Shown one piece after another: positions 28,568-37,643 of a stretch of DNA of 64,000 nucleotides. The stretch is taken from the NCBI GenBank assembly GCA_030583905.1, contig CP129481.1:3378136-3442135 (forward strand), written 5' to 3'. The translations under genes were made by a program, and so were the position numbers. The notes under the pieces were generated by a model. The model worked only from the letters and a program-made list of their open reading frames with translations. It was not told the origin of the DNA and made no database searches. Every line of letters starts with the position of its first letter. The stretch's first letter is position 1. The stretch is from Anaerolineales bacterium. Lineage in GTDB: Bacteria > Chloroflexota > Anaerolineae > Anaerolineales > Villigracilaceae.

Positions 28568-30289
28568 ATGACGATTGACCCGCCCAACAACAAACGCTGG
28601 ATCGTCCCGCCTCAGATCACGCCGGAGGCTGATTCTGCGCTTGAAAAATTTCCACCGCTGCTGCGTCAGATCCTTTTCAACCGCGGTTACGCCACCGACG
28701 CCGACGCGCGCGCCTTCCTGAACGGCAAGCCCAATTTCAATTCCGATCCCTTTCAGATGATCGGGATGCGCGACGCAGTCGAGCGCATCCAGTTTGCGAT
28801 CCGGCAAAGCGAACCCATCGCCATCTATGGCGACTATGACGTGGACGGCGTCACCGCCACAGCTTTGCTCGTCGAAACCCTTAAAAAAATGGACGCCGAC
28901 GTGCGCGGGTACATCCCCAACCGCTTCGAAGAAGGCTATGGATTAAATACCAATGCGCTGGATGACCTCAAAGCGGACGGCGTGAAACTGGTCATCACCG
29001 TCGATTGCGGCATCCGCTCGCCTACCGAAGCGCTTCATGCACAGACCATCGGGCTGGATCTCATTATCAGCGACCACCACCACCCCGACGGCGACAACCT
29101 GCCGCCTGCATTGGCGGTCATCAACCCAAAACAACACGGCGACCCCTACCCCGACAAGGACCTGGCTGGCGTGGGAATCGCATACAAGATCGCCGAGGCG
29201 CTTATGCAGGAAATGGGAAAAGTGAAAGATGATATCCGCTTTCCGCTTTCATCCCTCCTTGACCTGGTCGCGCTCGGAACCGTCGCAGACCTTGCGCCGC
29301 TGGTCGGCGAGAACCGCGTGCTGGTACGTCAGGGACTTCGCCAGATGCGGCAGACCACGCGGCAGGGACTCTTCTCACTGGCGGCAGTCTCCGAATTGAA
29401 TCTGGCAAAGGTCAATGCGATGAACATCGGCTTCATGCTCGGTCCGCGTTTGAATGCGGCGGGGCGATTAAAAGAAGCGCTGGCATCTTTTGAACTGTTG
29501 ACCACCACCGACGTCTTCCGCGCGGGCGAACTGGCACAACAATTGGATATGCAAAACCGCGAACGCCAACGCATAACGCGCGAGATGCAAACCCGCGCCG
29601 AGGAAATCGTTATCAGCGAAGATCCTGACGCCTATCTGCTCTTTGCCGCCCATGAAGATTTCAACCCGGGCGTGGTCGGTCTCGCCGCCTCGCGCTTGAC
29701 GGAGAAATATTATCGTCCCGCCATCGTCGCATCCAAAGCGGAGGAGGAGACGCGCGGCTCGTGCCGTTCCATCCCCGAATTCCACATCACCGATGCGCTC
29801 GATCAATGCGCGGACCTGCTCGTCCGGCATGGAGGTCACGCCGCGGCGGCGGGCTTCACCGTCCGCAACGAAAACCTGCCGGAGTTGGTTGCGCGGTTAA
29901 AAGCCATCGCGGAGGAAAAGCTGTCGGGCGAAGAACTCAAGCCCACGGTCACGGCAGATGCGGAAGTGTCCCTCACGGACATCCGCCCGGAATTATACGA
30001 AACCTGTCTGCGTTATCTCGAACCGACCGGGTACGGAAATCAGGAAGCCCGCTTTGTGGCGCGGAATGTGAAGGTCAAGAATTCGCGCACGGTCGGTGCG
30101 GACAGCAAACACTTGAAGCTTTCGCTTGAAGATGAGAAGGGTTTCACGCACGATGCCATCGGTTTCCGCCTTGGCGACTGGCACAAAGCCATGCCCGCCC
30201 GCGTGGACGTTCTGTTCACGTATGAGCCGAACGAATATAACGGGCGCGTCAATTATCAATTGAATTTGAAGGATCTGAAAGCGGCGTAA
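28568..30289 (+). CDS. recJ: Single-stranded-DNA exonuclease RecJ
   Basis: RecJ degrades single-stranded DNA 5'-3' in recombination and mismatch repair. The 573-residue protein has the DHH-family motifs: YGDYDVDGVTA, TVDCG, ISDHHHPD (DHH), the DHHA1 region FNPGVVGLAASRL and GGHAAAAGF, and a C-terminal OB-fold. The ATG at 28568 is used; the frame upstream is open but crosses into the divergent promoter region. Its stop abuts that of the convergent rhodanese gene. Confidence 0.95.
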   Translation: MTIDPPNNKRWIVPPQITPEADSALEKFPPLLRQILFNRGYATDADARAFLNGKPNFNSDPFQMIGMRDAVERIQFAIRQSEPIAIYGDYDVDGVTATALLVETLKKMDADVRGYIPNRFEEGYGLNTNALDDLKADGVKLVITVDCGIRSPTEALHAQTIGLDLIISDHHHPDGDNLPPALAVINPKQHGDPYPDKDLAGVGIAYKIAEALMQEMGKVKDDIRFPLSSLLDLVALGTVADLAPLVGENRVLVRQGLRQMRQTTRQGLFSLAAVSELNLAKVNAMNIGFMLGPRLNAAGRLKEALASFELLTTTDVFRAGELAQQLDMQNRERQRITREMQTRAEEIVISEDPDAYLLFAAHEDFNPGVVGLAASRLTEKYYRPAIVASKAEEETRGSCRSIPEFHITDALDQCADLLVRHGGHAAAAGFTVRNENLPELVARLKAIAEEKLSGEELKPTVTADAEVSLTDIRPELYETCLRYLEPTGYGNQEARFVARNVKVKNSRTVGADSKHLKLSLEDEKGFTHDAIGFRLGDWHKAMPARVDVLFTYEPNEYNGRVNYQLNLKDLKAA

Positions 30290-30634
30290 CTATCCCTTTT
30301 GCACGGGTTGCTTGGCGCGCCGCCATGCCATCATGCCGCCCTGCGCGTTAAAAACCATAAACCCTTCCTTTGTCAATATCTTCGAAGCGGACCGGCTGCG
30401 GTTGCCTGTGGCGCAAATACAAACGATCTCGCGTCCTTTTGGCAGTTCCCCCATGCGTTTATACAACTCATTCAAAGGCATCAGCTTCGCCCCGCGGATA
30501 TGACCCTGACGGAATTCGTCGGGCTGGCGCACATCCAAAACCAGCGGATGTTTGCCAAATTTCAGTTTTTCGCTCAATTCTGCTGCGGTGATGTTCGGCA
30601 CCGACGGTCCGAACAGTTTGGCGAGGAAATTCAT
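30290..30634 (-). CDS. Rhodanese-domain protein
   Basis: The 114-residue protein starts with a short membrane-like or amphipathic segment (MNFLAKLFG), followed by one rhodanese domain. It has LVLDVRQPDEFRQGHI and the active-site loop CATGNRSRSA with the catalytic Cys. Such proteins carry persulphide sulphur. The gene is convergent with recJ and lies 26 bases after the SDR gene, so those two may be co-transcribed. Confidence 0.9.
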   Translation of the reverse strand: MNFLAKLFGPSVPNITAAELSEKLKFGKHPLVLDVRQPDEFRQGHIRGAKLMPLNELYKRMGELPKGREIVCICATGNRSRSASKILTKEGFMVFNAQGGMMAWRRAKQPVQKG

Positions 30635-30660
30635 TCGTATCCATTCTCCATTGAAGGTAT

Positions 30661-31479
30661 TTAGTTTGCGTTCAACTCATCCTCCCGCTCGGGAATCGTG
30701 AAGCGGGTGATCGTCGTGTAATCCACAACGCCGGGGAGGAATTTATTCATAAACGCTGTCACGCTCCACAACCAGGGAATGATCCACATGCGGCGCGGAC
30801 GGCGGACGAGTTTCACCACCGCCTGCCCGACCTGCTCTGCCGTGAGAAGCATGAACTTGGGCGTGGATGCGTTGGTCTTGCGCTTGATGCCCGCATGTTG
30901 ACTGAACTCCGTCACAACGCCGCCGGGATAGATAAGCGACACGTCGATGCCCCACGGTTTCACCTCACGGCGCAAGGCTTCGGAAAATCCATGCACGGCA
31001 TGTTTGGAAGCGGCGTAGATGGTGTAGGTCGGCGTGCCGACCAATCCCGCCATCGAACACATGTTGATAATACTGCCGCTACGCTGTTTCATCATCACCG
31101 GCAAAACCTGCCGCGTGGTCTGGATGACGCCCATCACGTTCACGTCAATTTGCGCTTGAATATCCTTGACGGGATCGAGGTTCTCCAGCCAATCCAGACG
31201 ACCAAAGCCCGCGTTGTTGACCAGCACATCGATCTGCCCGAATTTTTCCACAGTTTGCGCGACCAGTTTCTGGATGTCTTCGAGTTTGGAGAGATCGGCT
31301 TGCACAACCAACGTCTCCGCACCCATCGCTTCAATCTCCTCCGCCAGCGATTGGAGCCTGTCCACGCGGCGGGCTGCTAGCACGACCTTCGCGCCTTCGC
31401 GCCCGAACTCGCGCGCGGCGGCTTCGCCGATCCCCGACGATGCGCCAGTGACAATGACAACTTTACTATTAATGTCCAT
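30661..31479 (-). CDS. Short-chain dehydrogenase/reductase
   Basis: The 272-residue classical SDR has the NAD(P) motif TGASSGIG, NNAGFG, catalytic Ser in INMCSMAG and the YxxxK pair in YAASKHAVHGFSEALRRE. The C-terminal extension is hydrophobic (WIIPWLWSVTAFMNKFLPG), suggesting membrane contact or a lipid-like substrate. The arginine in LAARRV after the second strand favours NADP. The substrate cannot be inferred. Confidence 0.92.
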   Translation of the reverse strand: MDINSKVVIVTGASSGIGEAAAREFGREGAKVVLAARRVDRLQSLAEEIEAMGAETLVVQADLSKLEDIQKLVAQTVEKFGQIDVLVNNAGFGRLDWLENLDPVKDIQAQIDVNVMGVIQTTRQVLPVMMKQRSGSIINMCSMAGLVGTPTYTIYAASKHAVHGFSEALRREVKPWGIDVSLIYPGGVVTEFSQHAGIKRKTNASTPKFMLLTAEQVGQAVVKLVRRPRRMWIIPWLWSVTAFMNKFLPGVVDYTTITRFTIPEREDELNAN

Positions 31480-31499
31480 GTCATTCTCCTTTGATTTCT

Positions 31500-31527
31500 G
31501 TAAGACGCAATGACGTTGCGCCCCTAC
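31500..31527. repeat. Short palindromic repeat ending CGCCCCTAC
   Basis: This lies between the SDR start and the lipoprotein stop. It has a GACGCAATGACGTTGCGCCCC core and the terminal GCCCCTAC shared with the elements at 55452 and 56897. Confidence 0.5.
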
Positions 31528-31538
31528 AAATTACCTTA

Positions 31539-32528
31539 TTACGGACCCCAGCGGGGTTGGTAATCGCAGTAATCGTTGTTCGTCAGGCGGCGCACGTCCG
31601 TGCCGTCCACGCGCATGATGTAGATCTCACAGCCGTGGTCGTCACGATACTTATCGAAGTACGACGTGAACGCCACCCACCCGCCATCGGGCGAGATGGA
31701 CGGTCCCTGCGAGTTGCCACCCGTCGGCGACAACATGCGCGCGTTCGAGCCGTCTACATCCATGATGAAGACATCCCGATTCCACGGCTGACCGGAATAT
31801 GTGACGATGAACTGTCCATCAGGCGACCAGTCGCTTCTTCCCCGTATCGCGGGCAGGTTACTGACCTTTTGCAGTTCACTCCCATCGATCCTGATCCTGA
31901 ACAACTGGATCGCGCCCTGCATATCGGATGCGAACAAAATAAAATTTCCATCCGGCGACCAGGTCGGGTCCCAGCCGGAGGCGTTGGGGATCCTGCGTTG
32001 ATCGCTGCCATCGCGGTTCATCAACCAAATTTCATTGGATGTCGGCGTGGATAGTTTGAATGCGATCAAACTTCCATCGGGAGAAATCTCGGGACCGTTG
32101 ACATTGCCAAGACGGTCAGTCAATTGTTCGATATTACCAGTATCGATCTCGATCTCATAAATCTCATAAATATTTGGCTCGCGGAAGGCGGCATAGACCA
32201 CGCTCCTGCCATCCGGCGCAACGGACGGGTAGTAATGCTGGCGCGTGTTGTCGGTTGTCAAGCGGCGGAAGCCCGTCCCATCCGCGTTGATGATGCAAAT
32301 TTGATTACTCGCCTGTACTTTGAACACCTGGCACGTGAAGGCGATCTTGCCGGTCGGCTCGCCATTGGAAGATGTCGGATAGGGCGTGGGAGGCGAATCC
32401 ACTACCAGCGGAGTGGATGCCGCGAGGGTGGCAAGCAGGTCTGGGGGCGGGGTGGAAGCGGCTGGCAGGTTGCAGGCGGAGAGGAACAAGAAAAGCAAAA
32501 TCCCCAGCAGGCGATCAATCCAATTCAA
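31539..32528 (-). CDS. TolB-like beta-propeller lipoprotein
   Basis: The protein has a lipoprotein signal (LFLFLSAC) and then six or seven PD40/WD-like blades, each with a variant of I-SPDG--I-F (for example SVAPDGRSVVYAAF, EISPDGSLIAF, SWSPDGQFIV). Such propellers bind peptides or sugars outside the membrane. An ATG at 32564 would overlap the upstream gene by 50 bases. I prefer the TTG at 32528, which has a GGAG site about eight bases upstream and gives a compact signal peptide of 329 residues in all. The start is uncertain. Confidence 0.82.
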   Translation of the reverse strand: MNWIDRLLGILLFLFLSACNLPAASTPPPDLLATLAASTPLVVDSPPTPYPTSSNGEPTGKIAFTCQVFKVQASNQICIINADGTGFRRLTTDNTRQHYYPSVAPDGRSVVYAAFREPNIYEIYEIEIDTGNIEQLTDRLGNVNGPEISPDGSLIAFKLSTPTSNEIWLMNRDGSDQRRIPNASGWDPTWSPDGNFILFASDMQGAIQLFRIRIDGSELQKVSNLPAIRGRSDWSPDGQFIVTYSGQPWNRDVFIMDVDGSNARMLSPTGGNSQGPSISPDGGWVAFTSYFDKYRDDHGCEIYIMRVDGTDVRRLTNNDYCDYQPRWGP

Positions 32529-32826
32529 GATAGAACTCCTCACCGCTGAGGATCTTTGCGCCAACGCTCTTGCATTGCGGGCAGGCGGTTTCTTTATCGC
32601 CGGGATGATATTTCAAAAAACACACCATGCACTGCTGTTCGGCTCGGACGGTGCGGACATGCAATTCCGCAGTCTCATGCGAGGTGCCTTTTACAAGCAT
32701 AAGCCACTGCTCCCGGAGTTGGAATTCGTCCAGCGGGACCAGTTCGCCCAGTACGATGTTTATTTTTTGCGCAGGAGCTTGTAAAACCTGTTTATGGATG
32801 GCGGTCAAACGCGGGTGGATGGACAT
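32515..32826 (-). CDS. HypA-like zinc/nickel metallochaperone, orphan
   Basis: The 103-residue protein matches the HypA/HybF fold: KINIVLGELVPLD, LVKGTSHETAELHV, and a zinc-ribbon with C-x2-C (CMVC) and C-x2-C (CPQC), then VLSGEEFYLELD. HypA delivers nickel to hydrogenase or urease, and its N-terminal Met-His binds nickel. Here the start is MSIHP, so the MH(E) motif is missing. No hydrogenase or other hyp gene is nearby. The product may be a zinc protein without a nickel role. Confidence 0.82.
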   Translation of the reverse strand: MSIHPRLTAIHKQVLQAPAQKINIVLGELVPLDEFQLREQWLMLVKGTSHETAELHVRTVRAEQQCMVCFLKYHPGDKETACPQCKSVGAKILSGEEFYLELD

Positions 32827-32892
32827 GGGTTGTAAAGAGATTATAAAGTAACTTTGCTTGTCTGTATAAAAATATCGCATTAAAATGCACGC

Positions 32893-33651
32893 ATGAATTT
32901 TGAGTCAGGATACCAACCGCTCACCTGCGCGGAATGTGCCCTGGGTGCCGGGCTTGGGTTTGATTTCAGCATGGCGTTTCAGCCCATCGTGGACGTGAGC
33001 GACGGCTCCATTTTCTCTTACGAGGCGCTGGTACGCGGACCAGCCAACGAACCAGCCCATTGGGTCATTTCACAGGTCAACGAAAATAACAGATATCGTT
33101 TCGATCAATCCTGCCGCGTGAAAGCCATCAAAACGGCTTCCGAACTCGGCATGGCGACCTTCCTCAACATCAATTTTTTTCCGAACGCCGTTTACCAGCC
33201 TGAAACCTGCATCCGCACCACCCTGCAAGCCGCAAATGATTACGGCTTCCCGGTCGAGAAGATCATCTTCGAGATCACCGAGGGGGAGCAGGTTAGCGAC
33301 CCCATTCATCTGGATGGCATCATCAAGGAGTACAAGTACCGCGGCTTTCTAACCGCCATAGACGATTTTGGCGCGGGGTACGCGGGGTTGAACCTGCTCT
33401 CAGAGTTCCAGCCCAATTTCGTCAAACTGGACATGGCGCTGACCCGCTCCATCCAAAAGGACAGGGTCCGCCGCGCCATCGTCAAAAGCATCATCCAAGT
33501 CTGCCGCGAACTGGATATAGAGATCATTGCAGAGGGGATCGAAACGAAGGACGAACTCGCCGCACTACGCGACCAGGGCTTGACTCTGTTTCAGGGATAT
33601 TTATTCGCCCGCCCGGCATTCGAGTCACTGCCTCAGGTTGAGTTTAATTAG
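32893..33651 (+). CDS. Stand-alone EAL-domain c-di-GMP phosphodiesterase
   Basis: The 252-residue protein is essentially one EAL domain preceded by a short Cys-containing N-terminus (LTCAECALGAG). The catalytic signature reads YEALVRGP (Glu in the EAL triplet), with LNINF, FEITEGE, AIDDFGAGYAGLNLL, VKLDMAL, IIAEGIET and FQGYLFARP. The metal-binding acids are present, so it should hydrolyse c-di-GMP. No GGDEF gene is in the window. It is convergent with rnpB. Confidence 0.93.
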   Translation: MNFESGYQPLTCAECALGAGLGFDFSMAFQPIVDVSDGSIFSYEALVRGPANEPAHWVISQVNENNRYRFDQSCRVKAIKTASELGMATFLNINFFPNAVYQPETCIRTTLQAANDYGFPVEKIIFEITEGEQVSDPIHLDGIIKEYKYRGFLTAIDDFGAGYAGLNLLSEFQPNFVKLDMALTRSIQKDRVRRAIVKSIIQVCRELDIEIIAEGIETKDELAALRDQGLTLFQGYLFARPAFESLPQVEFN

Positions 33652-33680
33652 TTTTTTCTTTCCATCCCTAGAAAAGCCAT

Positions 33681-34124
33681 CCTCAGGCTGATCTATAAGC
33701 CGCATTCTGTCCAATGGATTTCTCCATCTGGGCAGTCATCTCTCTGGGCGATGCGTCTCCGCACCGCTCGGTGCAGCCTACCCGGGGCTGGTCCTTCCCA
33801 CAGGAGGGAAGGACACGTAGGGAGACGAGCAGCCTCCCATCGTCCTCGGACGAAATCGCCCCTGCTTGGCCTTGCTCCCGGCGGGGGTTACCTGGCCACG
33901 CGCATTACTGCGCGCGCCGGTGGTCTCTTACACCACCTTTTCACCATCACCGCCTCATCCCGAAGGATGAAGACAGCTGTTTGTTTCTGTGGCCCTTATC
34001 CGGCAGGTTCACGCCTCTCGGCGGTTTCCCCGCCCCGGGTGCTATCCGACGCCGTGCTCTATAGGAGTGCGGACTTTCCTCGATCCCGACAACGCAGGAC
34101 CGCGACTGCCCGACCAGCCTGAGG
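33681..34124 (-). ncRNA. rnpB: RNase P RNA, bacterial class A
   Basis: Read leftward, the RNA contains GAGGAAAGTCCG near its 5' end, the conserved ACAGAAA and GGTAA-type segments, and a terminal stem: CCTCAGGCTGGTC at the 5' end pairs with GATCAGCCTGAGG at the 3' end. The length of 444 nt fits class A. RNase P matures tRNA 5' ends. A near-consensus promoter lies directly upstream. Confidence 0.96.
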
Positions 34125-34131
34125 TAAATTT

Positions 34132-34160
34132 ATCATACACGCAGTTCATGGAGGCGTCAA
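34132..34160 (-). promoter_or_regulatory. Sigma-70 promoter of rnpB
   Basis: Read leftward, TTGACG (34155-34160) and TATGAT (34132-34137) are separated by 17 bases. The RNA would start about seven bases downstream of the -10 box, at the first base-paired segment of RNase P RNA. Confidence 0.85.
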
Positions 34161-34250
34161 CGCTCCAGAGGTGGACATTTATGGAAAAGACATTAAAATA
34201 AGGATGCAGTCTCGAATCACGTCATATTCATTCTTAAAGAGGAAAACCTT

Positions 34251-35396
34251 TTGAGCAGTCTGCCCGGAAAATTCGTCATCGGTCTGACCGGTAATATCGC
34301 CACAGGCAAGAGCGTGGTACGCCGCATGCTGGAGCATTTGGGCGCATACACCATCGACGCGGATGCCCTGACCCATCGGGCGTACGCCAAAGGCGCGCCG
34401 GGCCACCAGCCGGTCATTGACCGGTTCGGGAAATGGCTGGTCAAGAAGGATGGTGAGATCGACCGAAAAAAACTCGGCAACCTGGTGTTCAGCGACCCGG
34501 AAGCCATGAAGCAACTGGAAGCCATTGTCCATCCGCTTGTGCGTCAGGCGACGGAACTGCTTGCCAAACGGGCAACCCAGCCCGTGGTCGTGATCGAGGC
34601 GATCAAACTTCTGGACGGCGAACTGCGGAAGGTGTGCGATTCCATCTGGGTGGCAAATGCTCCGGAGGATATCCAGATCGAAAGGTTGATGCGGAAGCGC
34701 GGCATGACCCGCGAGCAGGCTCTGGAACGTATCCGAGCGCAATCGCCCCAGAGTCAAAAGGTGGCGGTCGCCAATATTGTGATCACGAACACCGGTTCCT
34801 ACGACAGCCTTTGGAAACAGGTCAGCGAGGCGTGGAAGGAGATCGTCCCCAGCGCAAAAGAACCGGAGACTCTTGTCGGCATCAAGAAACCTGTTGCGCC
34901 AAGCGGCGAGGTGACAGTGCAGCGCGGCAAGCCGAAACATTCCTCCGCCATTGCCGAGTTGATCACGCGCCTGAGCAAAGGCAAACGCAAGATGACCAAG
35001 TCGGATGTAATGGAAAGCTTCGGCGATAAAGCTTACATGCTCCTTCAAATGGATGAGCAGCTGGTCGGCATAGCGGGCTGGCAGGTGGAAAACCTGGTAA
35101 CGCGCACGACCGATATTTATCTCGAAGAGACACTGGATGCGCCCAAAGCGCTTGGCACATTGGTAAAAGAAGTGGAAAAGGCATCCGGTGAATTGCAAAG
35201 CGAGGCATCCATTGTTTTTGTATTGGATGACCTTTCCGCCCAGGAAGCGATCTGGAAGCAACTGGGCTATGAGAAACGCACACCGGAAACCCTCGGCGTG
35301 CAAGCCTGGCAGGACGCCGCCAGTGAATCCGCTTCCGCGGGAAGCACGCTCTTCTTCAAACAACTGCGGACGGAACGTGTTCTGCGCCCCATATAG
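34251..35396 (+). CDS. coaE: Dephospho-CoA kinase with C-terminal GNAT-like domain
   Basis: CoaE phosphorylates dephospho-CoA in the last step of coenzyme A synthesis. Residues 8-205 have the P-loop GLTGNIATGKS, IDADALTHRAY, and LVFSDPEAMKQLEAIVHP. The remaining 170 residues form an extra domain that looks like a GNAT acyltransferase fold (KAYMLLQMDEQLVGIAGWQ, ALGTLVKEVE, LGYEKRTPETLG). The protein has 381 residues against about 200 for a normal CoaE. The start is TTG at 34251, 11 bases after an AGAGG site. The acyltransferase part lacks an obvious acetyl-CoA loop, so its activity is uncertain. Confidence 0.92.
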   Translation: MSSLPGKFVIGLTGNIATGKSVVRRMLEHLGAYTIDADALTHRAYAKGAPGHQPVIDRFGKWLVKKDGEIDRKKLGNLVFSDPEAMKQLEAIVHPLVRQATELLAKRATQPVVVIEAIKLLDGELRKVCDSIWVANAPEDIQIERLMRKRGMTREQALERIRAQSPQSQKVAVANIVITNTGSYDSLWKQVSEAWKEIVPSAKEPETLVGIKKPVAPSGEVTVQRGKPKHSSAIAELITRLSKGKRKMTKSDVMESFGDKAYMLLQMDEQLVGIAGWQVENLVTRTTDIYLEETLDAPKALGTLVKEVEKASGELQSEASIVFVLDDLSAQEAIWKQLGYEKRTPETLGVQAWQDAASESASAGSTLFFKQLRTERVLRPI

Positions 35397-35468
35397 ATAT
35401 CCGCGCCGGGCAACCGGGATTCTTCCAGCCCCGATGTCCGGCAGCTGATTTTCTCAACACCATTTACC

Positions 35469-36341
35469 GTGACCGAATTCCTCAACAACATCTTCTTCAT
35501 TTTTCAGCGCATCAGTTGGCTGAGCGTGTTCGACATCATGCTCGTCACGCTGATCTTCTTTGTCCTGTTGTATTCCCTGCGGGATACACAGGCAATGGCA
35601 TTGTTGCGCGGGATGATCATGCTGGTGGTGGTATTGATCCTGTTGACCAGCCTGGTGGAACTGCCCGCTTTCTCCTGGTTTGCCCAAAACTCCCTGCCCG
35701 CCCTGCTGCTTGCCCTGCCTGTGATCTTCGCCCCGGAAATTCGCAGGACGCTGGAACGCATCGGTCGTGCCGGAACATTGTGGACTCCCTCGGTCAAGTC
35801 AAACGGGTTTGTACTTGAAGAAACCATCCATGCTGTTGTGACCTCCACGGCGCGTTTGTCCGCACGGCAGCATGGAGCGCTGATCATCATGCAGCGGCTG
35901 GACAACCTCGATGAATACATTCAAAGCGGCGTGCAATTGAATGCAAAAGTAACGCCGGAACTGCTGCTTCAGATCTTTTACCCAAACACGCCCCTGCACG
36001 ACGGCGGTGTGATCATCGTCAATTCGAAGGTTGTGGCGGCATCGTGTGTGCTCCCACTTTCTGCAAGCGGCATTCTTAACCGTACGCCCGACCGCCAGAT
36101 GGGATTGCGCCACCGCGCCGCCTTGGGAACCTCAGAAGCCAGCGATGCCATCGCCATCGTCGTCTCGGAAGAAACTGGCGCGATCTCGATCGCGCACGCC
36201 GGGCGCATGTTGAGGAGGCTTGACCCCGATCGGCTGGAAAATATCCTAACCGCCTTCTTTCGCCCGAACGGCAGGGAGTACAGCCCCAATCTCTTTGAGA
36301 AACTTTTACCGGGTTTGTTCCGGGGAAAAGAAAACAAATAA
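35469..36341 (+). CDS. cdaA: Diadenylate cyclase CdaA (c-di-AMP synthase)
   Basis: The 290-residue membrane enzyme makes c-di-AMP from two ATP. Three N-terminal helices (about 18-80) precede a DAC domain with LHDGGVIIV, where the family normally has DGA, and GLRHRAALG (RHR). The C-terminal tail is basic. The start is GTG at 35469. The ybbR-like gene overlaps its stop by one base (TAATG), the classical cdaA-cdaR pairing, in which the YbbR protein modulates the cyclase. Confidence 0.94.
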   Translation: MTEFLNNIFFIFQRISWLSVFDIMLVTLIFFVLLYSLRDTQAMALLRGMIMLVVVLILLTSLVELPAFSWFAQNSLPALLLALPVIFAPEIRRTLERIGRAGTLWTPSVKSNGFVLEETIHAVVTSTARLSARQHGALIIMQRLDNLDEYIQSGVQLNAKVTPELLLQIFYPNTPLHDGGVIIVNSKVVAASCVLPLSASGILNRTPDRQMGLRHRAALGTSEASDAIAIVVSEETGAISIAHAGRMLRRLDPDRLENILTAFFRPNGREYSPNLFEKLLPGLFRGKENK

Positions 36342-37618
36342 TGTTCCGTTGGATCGCCGCAAATTACCGTACATTCCTGTGGGCGTTCGCGCTCGCAGTT
36401 GCTGTTTGGATCTCCGCCGTCACATCCGCAGACCCGGATGAGACGCGCACCCTACCTGCCCCCGTACCTGTTCAAGTCATTGGACAAGCCTCCAACCTCG
36501 TCCTGAGCAGTGACATCCCGCGCACCGTGGAAGTGACGCTGCGCGCGCCTCGCTCTGTCTGGAGTTTGATCGAAGCGGACCCGCAGCTTGTCCGCGCCAT
36601 TTTGGATCTCTCCGCCATGAGTGACGGCGAGCATGCGGTCGAGTTACAGATCCAGGTCGATCCGCGTCCCGTGCAGATCGTATCGGTCTCGCCGCGCACA
36701 GTCACATTCACACTGGAGAACCTGACCACCAAATCGCTGGAAGTGGATCTGAGCATCTCCGGGGAAGCCGCCATTGGCTATCAGGTGGGAGATCCCGTTC
36801 AGGAGCCGGTGGAAGTCGTCATCGCCGGCGCCCAGTCCCAGGTCGAGAAAGTGGAGCGTGCGCGCGTCTCCATAGATTTGAACGGAATCCGTGAAAATTT
36901 CGATCAGACCCTGCCTGTGGAAGTCCTTGATGATCGAGGGCAAAAGGTTGAAGGTGTGACCGTTTCCCCCGAAAGTTTGCATATATTTTTGCCGGTTGTT
37001 CAGCAGGGCGGATACCGCGATGTGGCGGTCAAGGTTGTGACGTTCGGTCGCGTGGCAAGCGGCTATCGTTTAACCGACCTGTCTGTTTTCCCGCCCGTAG
37101 TAACTGTGTTCTCCACAGACCCGCAGCTTGTAAGTACCCTGCCCGGCGTGGTGGAGACCGAACCGCTGGACCTGCAAAATGCTCAGAATGACATCACGAT
37201 TCGGCTTGCATTGAATCTTCCGGAAGGCATCTCGGTCATCGGCGAACAGACGGTATTGGTACAAGCTGGCGTCTCCCCGATCGAAAGTAGTGTTACACTG
37301 GCTGGAGAACGAATCGAGATCATCGGGCTGGCAAACGGACTGACAGCACAAGTTTCCCCCACCAGTGTGGATGTGATTCTTTCCGGACCCTTGTCCCTGC
37401 TGGATACGCTCACTCGTCAAAGCGTACGCGCAACGGTTGATCTGACCGGCTTGGGTGTGGGCACATACCAGATCACACCCCGAGTAGAGATCCTGATCGC
37501 GAATATCGTGGTTGAATCGATCCTGCCGAATACCCTTGAAGTGGTCATCACCCCTATCGGCACAGTCACTCCTACTCCTACGCCGACACCCACACCAACT
37601 CCAACTCCGAGACCCTAG
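36341..37618 (+). CDS. YbbR-domain protein, CdaA regulator type
   Basis: The 425-residue product has an N-terminal anchor (FLWAFALAVAVWISAVTSA) and about four extracytoplasmic YbbR repeats of 80 residues. The repeats show the periodic strands VPVQV, LRAPRSVWSLI, VDLSAM and AVELQIQ. The C-terminus ends in a TP repeat, likely a cell-wall spacer. It corresponds to CdaR, which controls c-di-AMP synthesis by CdaA. Its start overlaps the cdaA stop. Confidence 0.9.
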   Translation: MFRWIAANYRTFLWAFALAVAVWISAVTSADPDETRTLPAPVPVQVIGQASNLVLSSDIPRTVEVTLRAPRSVWSLIEADPQLVRAILDLSAMSDGEHAVELQIQVDPRPVQIVSVSPRTVTFTLENLTTKSLEVDLSISGEAAIGYQVGDPVQEPVEVVIAGAQSQVEKVERARVSIDLNGIRENFDQTLPVEVLDDRGQKVEGVTVSPESLHIFLPVVQQGGYRDVAVKVVTFGRVASGYRLTDLSVFPPVVTVFSTDPQLVSTLPGVVETEPLDLQNAQNDITIRLALNLPEGISVIGEQTVLVQAGVSPIESSVTLAGERIEIIGLANGLTAQVSPTSVDVILSGPLSLLDTLTRQSVRATVDLTGLGVGTYQITPRVEILIANIVVESILPNTLEVVITPIGTVTPTPTPTPTPTPTPRP

Positions 37619-37643
37619 AATTATTGGAAAGCAAACAAATTTC

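Noticed and set aside
33714..34122. Open frames over the RNase P region
   Set aside because: The sequence is explained by RNase P RNA with conserved motifs and a closing stem.
34179..35363. Long minus-strand open frame of 394 codons
   Set aside because: It is antisense to coaE, which has clear kinase motifs and a ribosome site.
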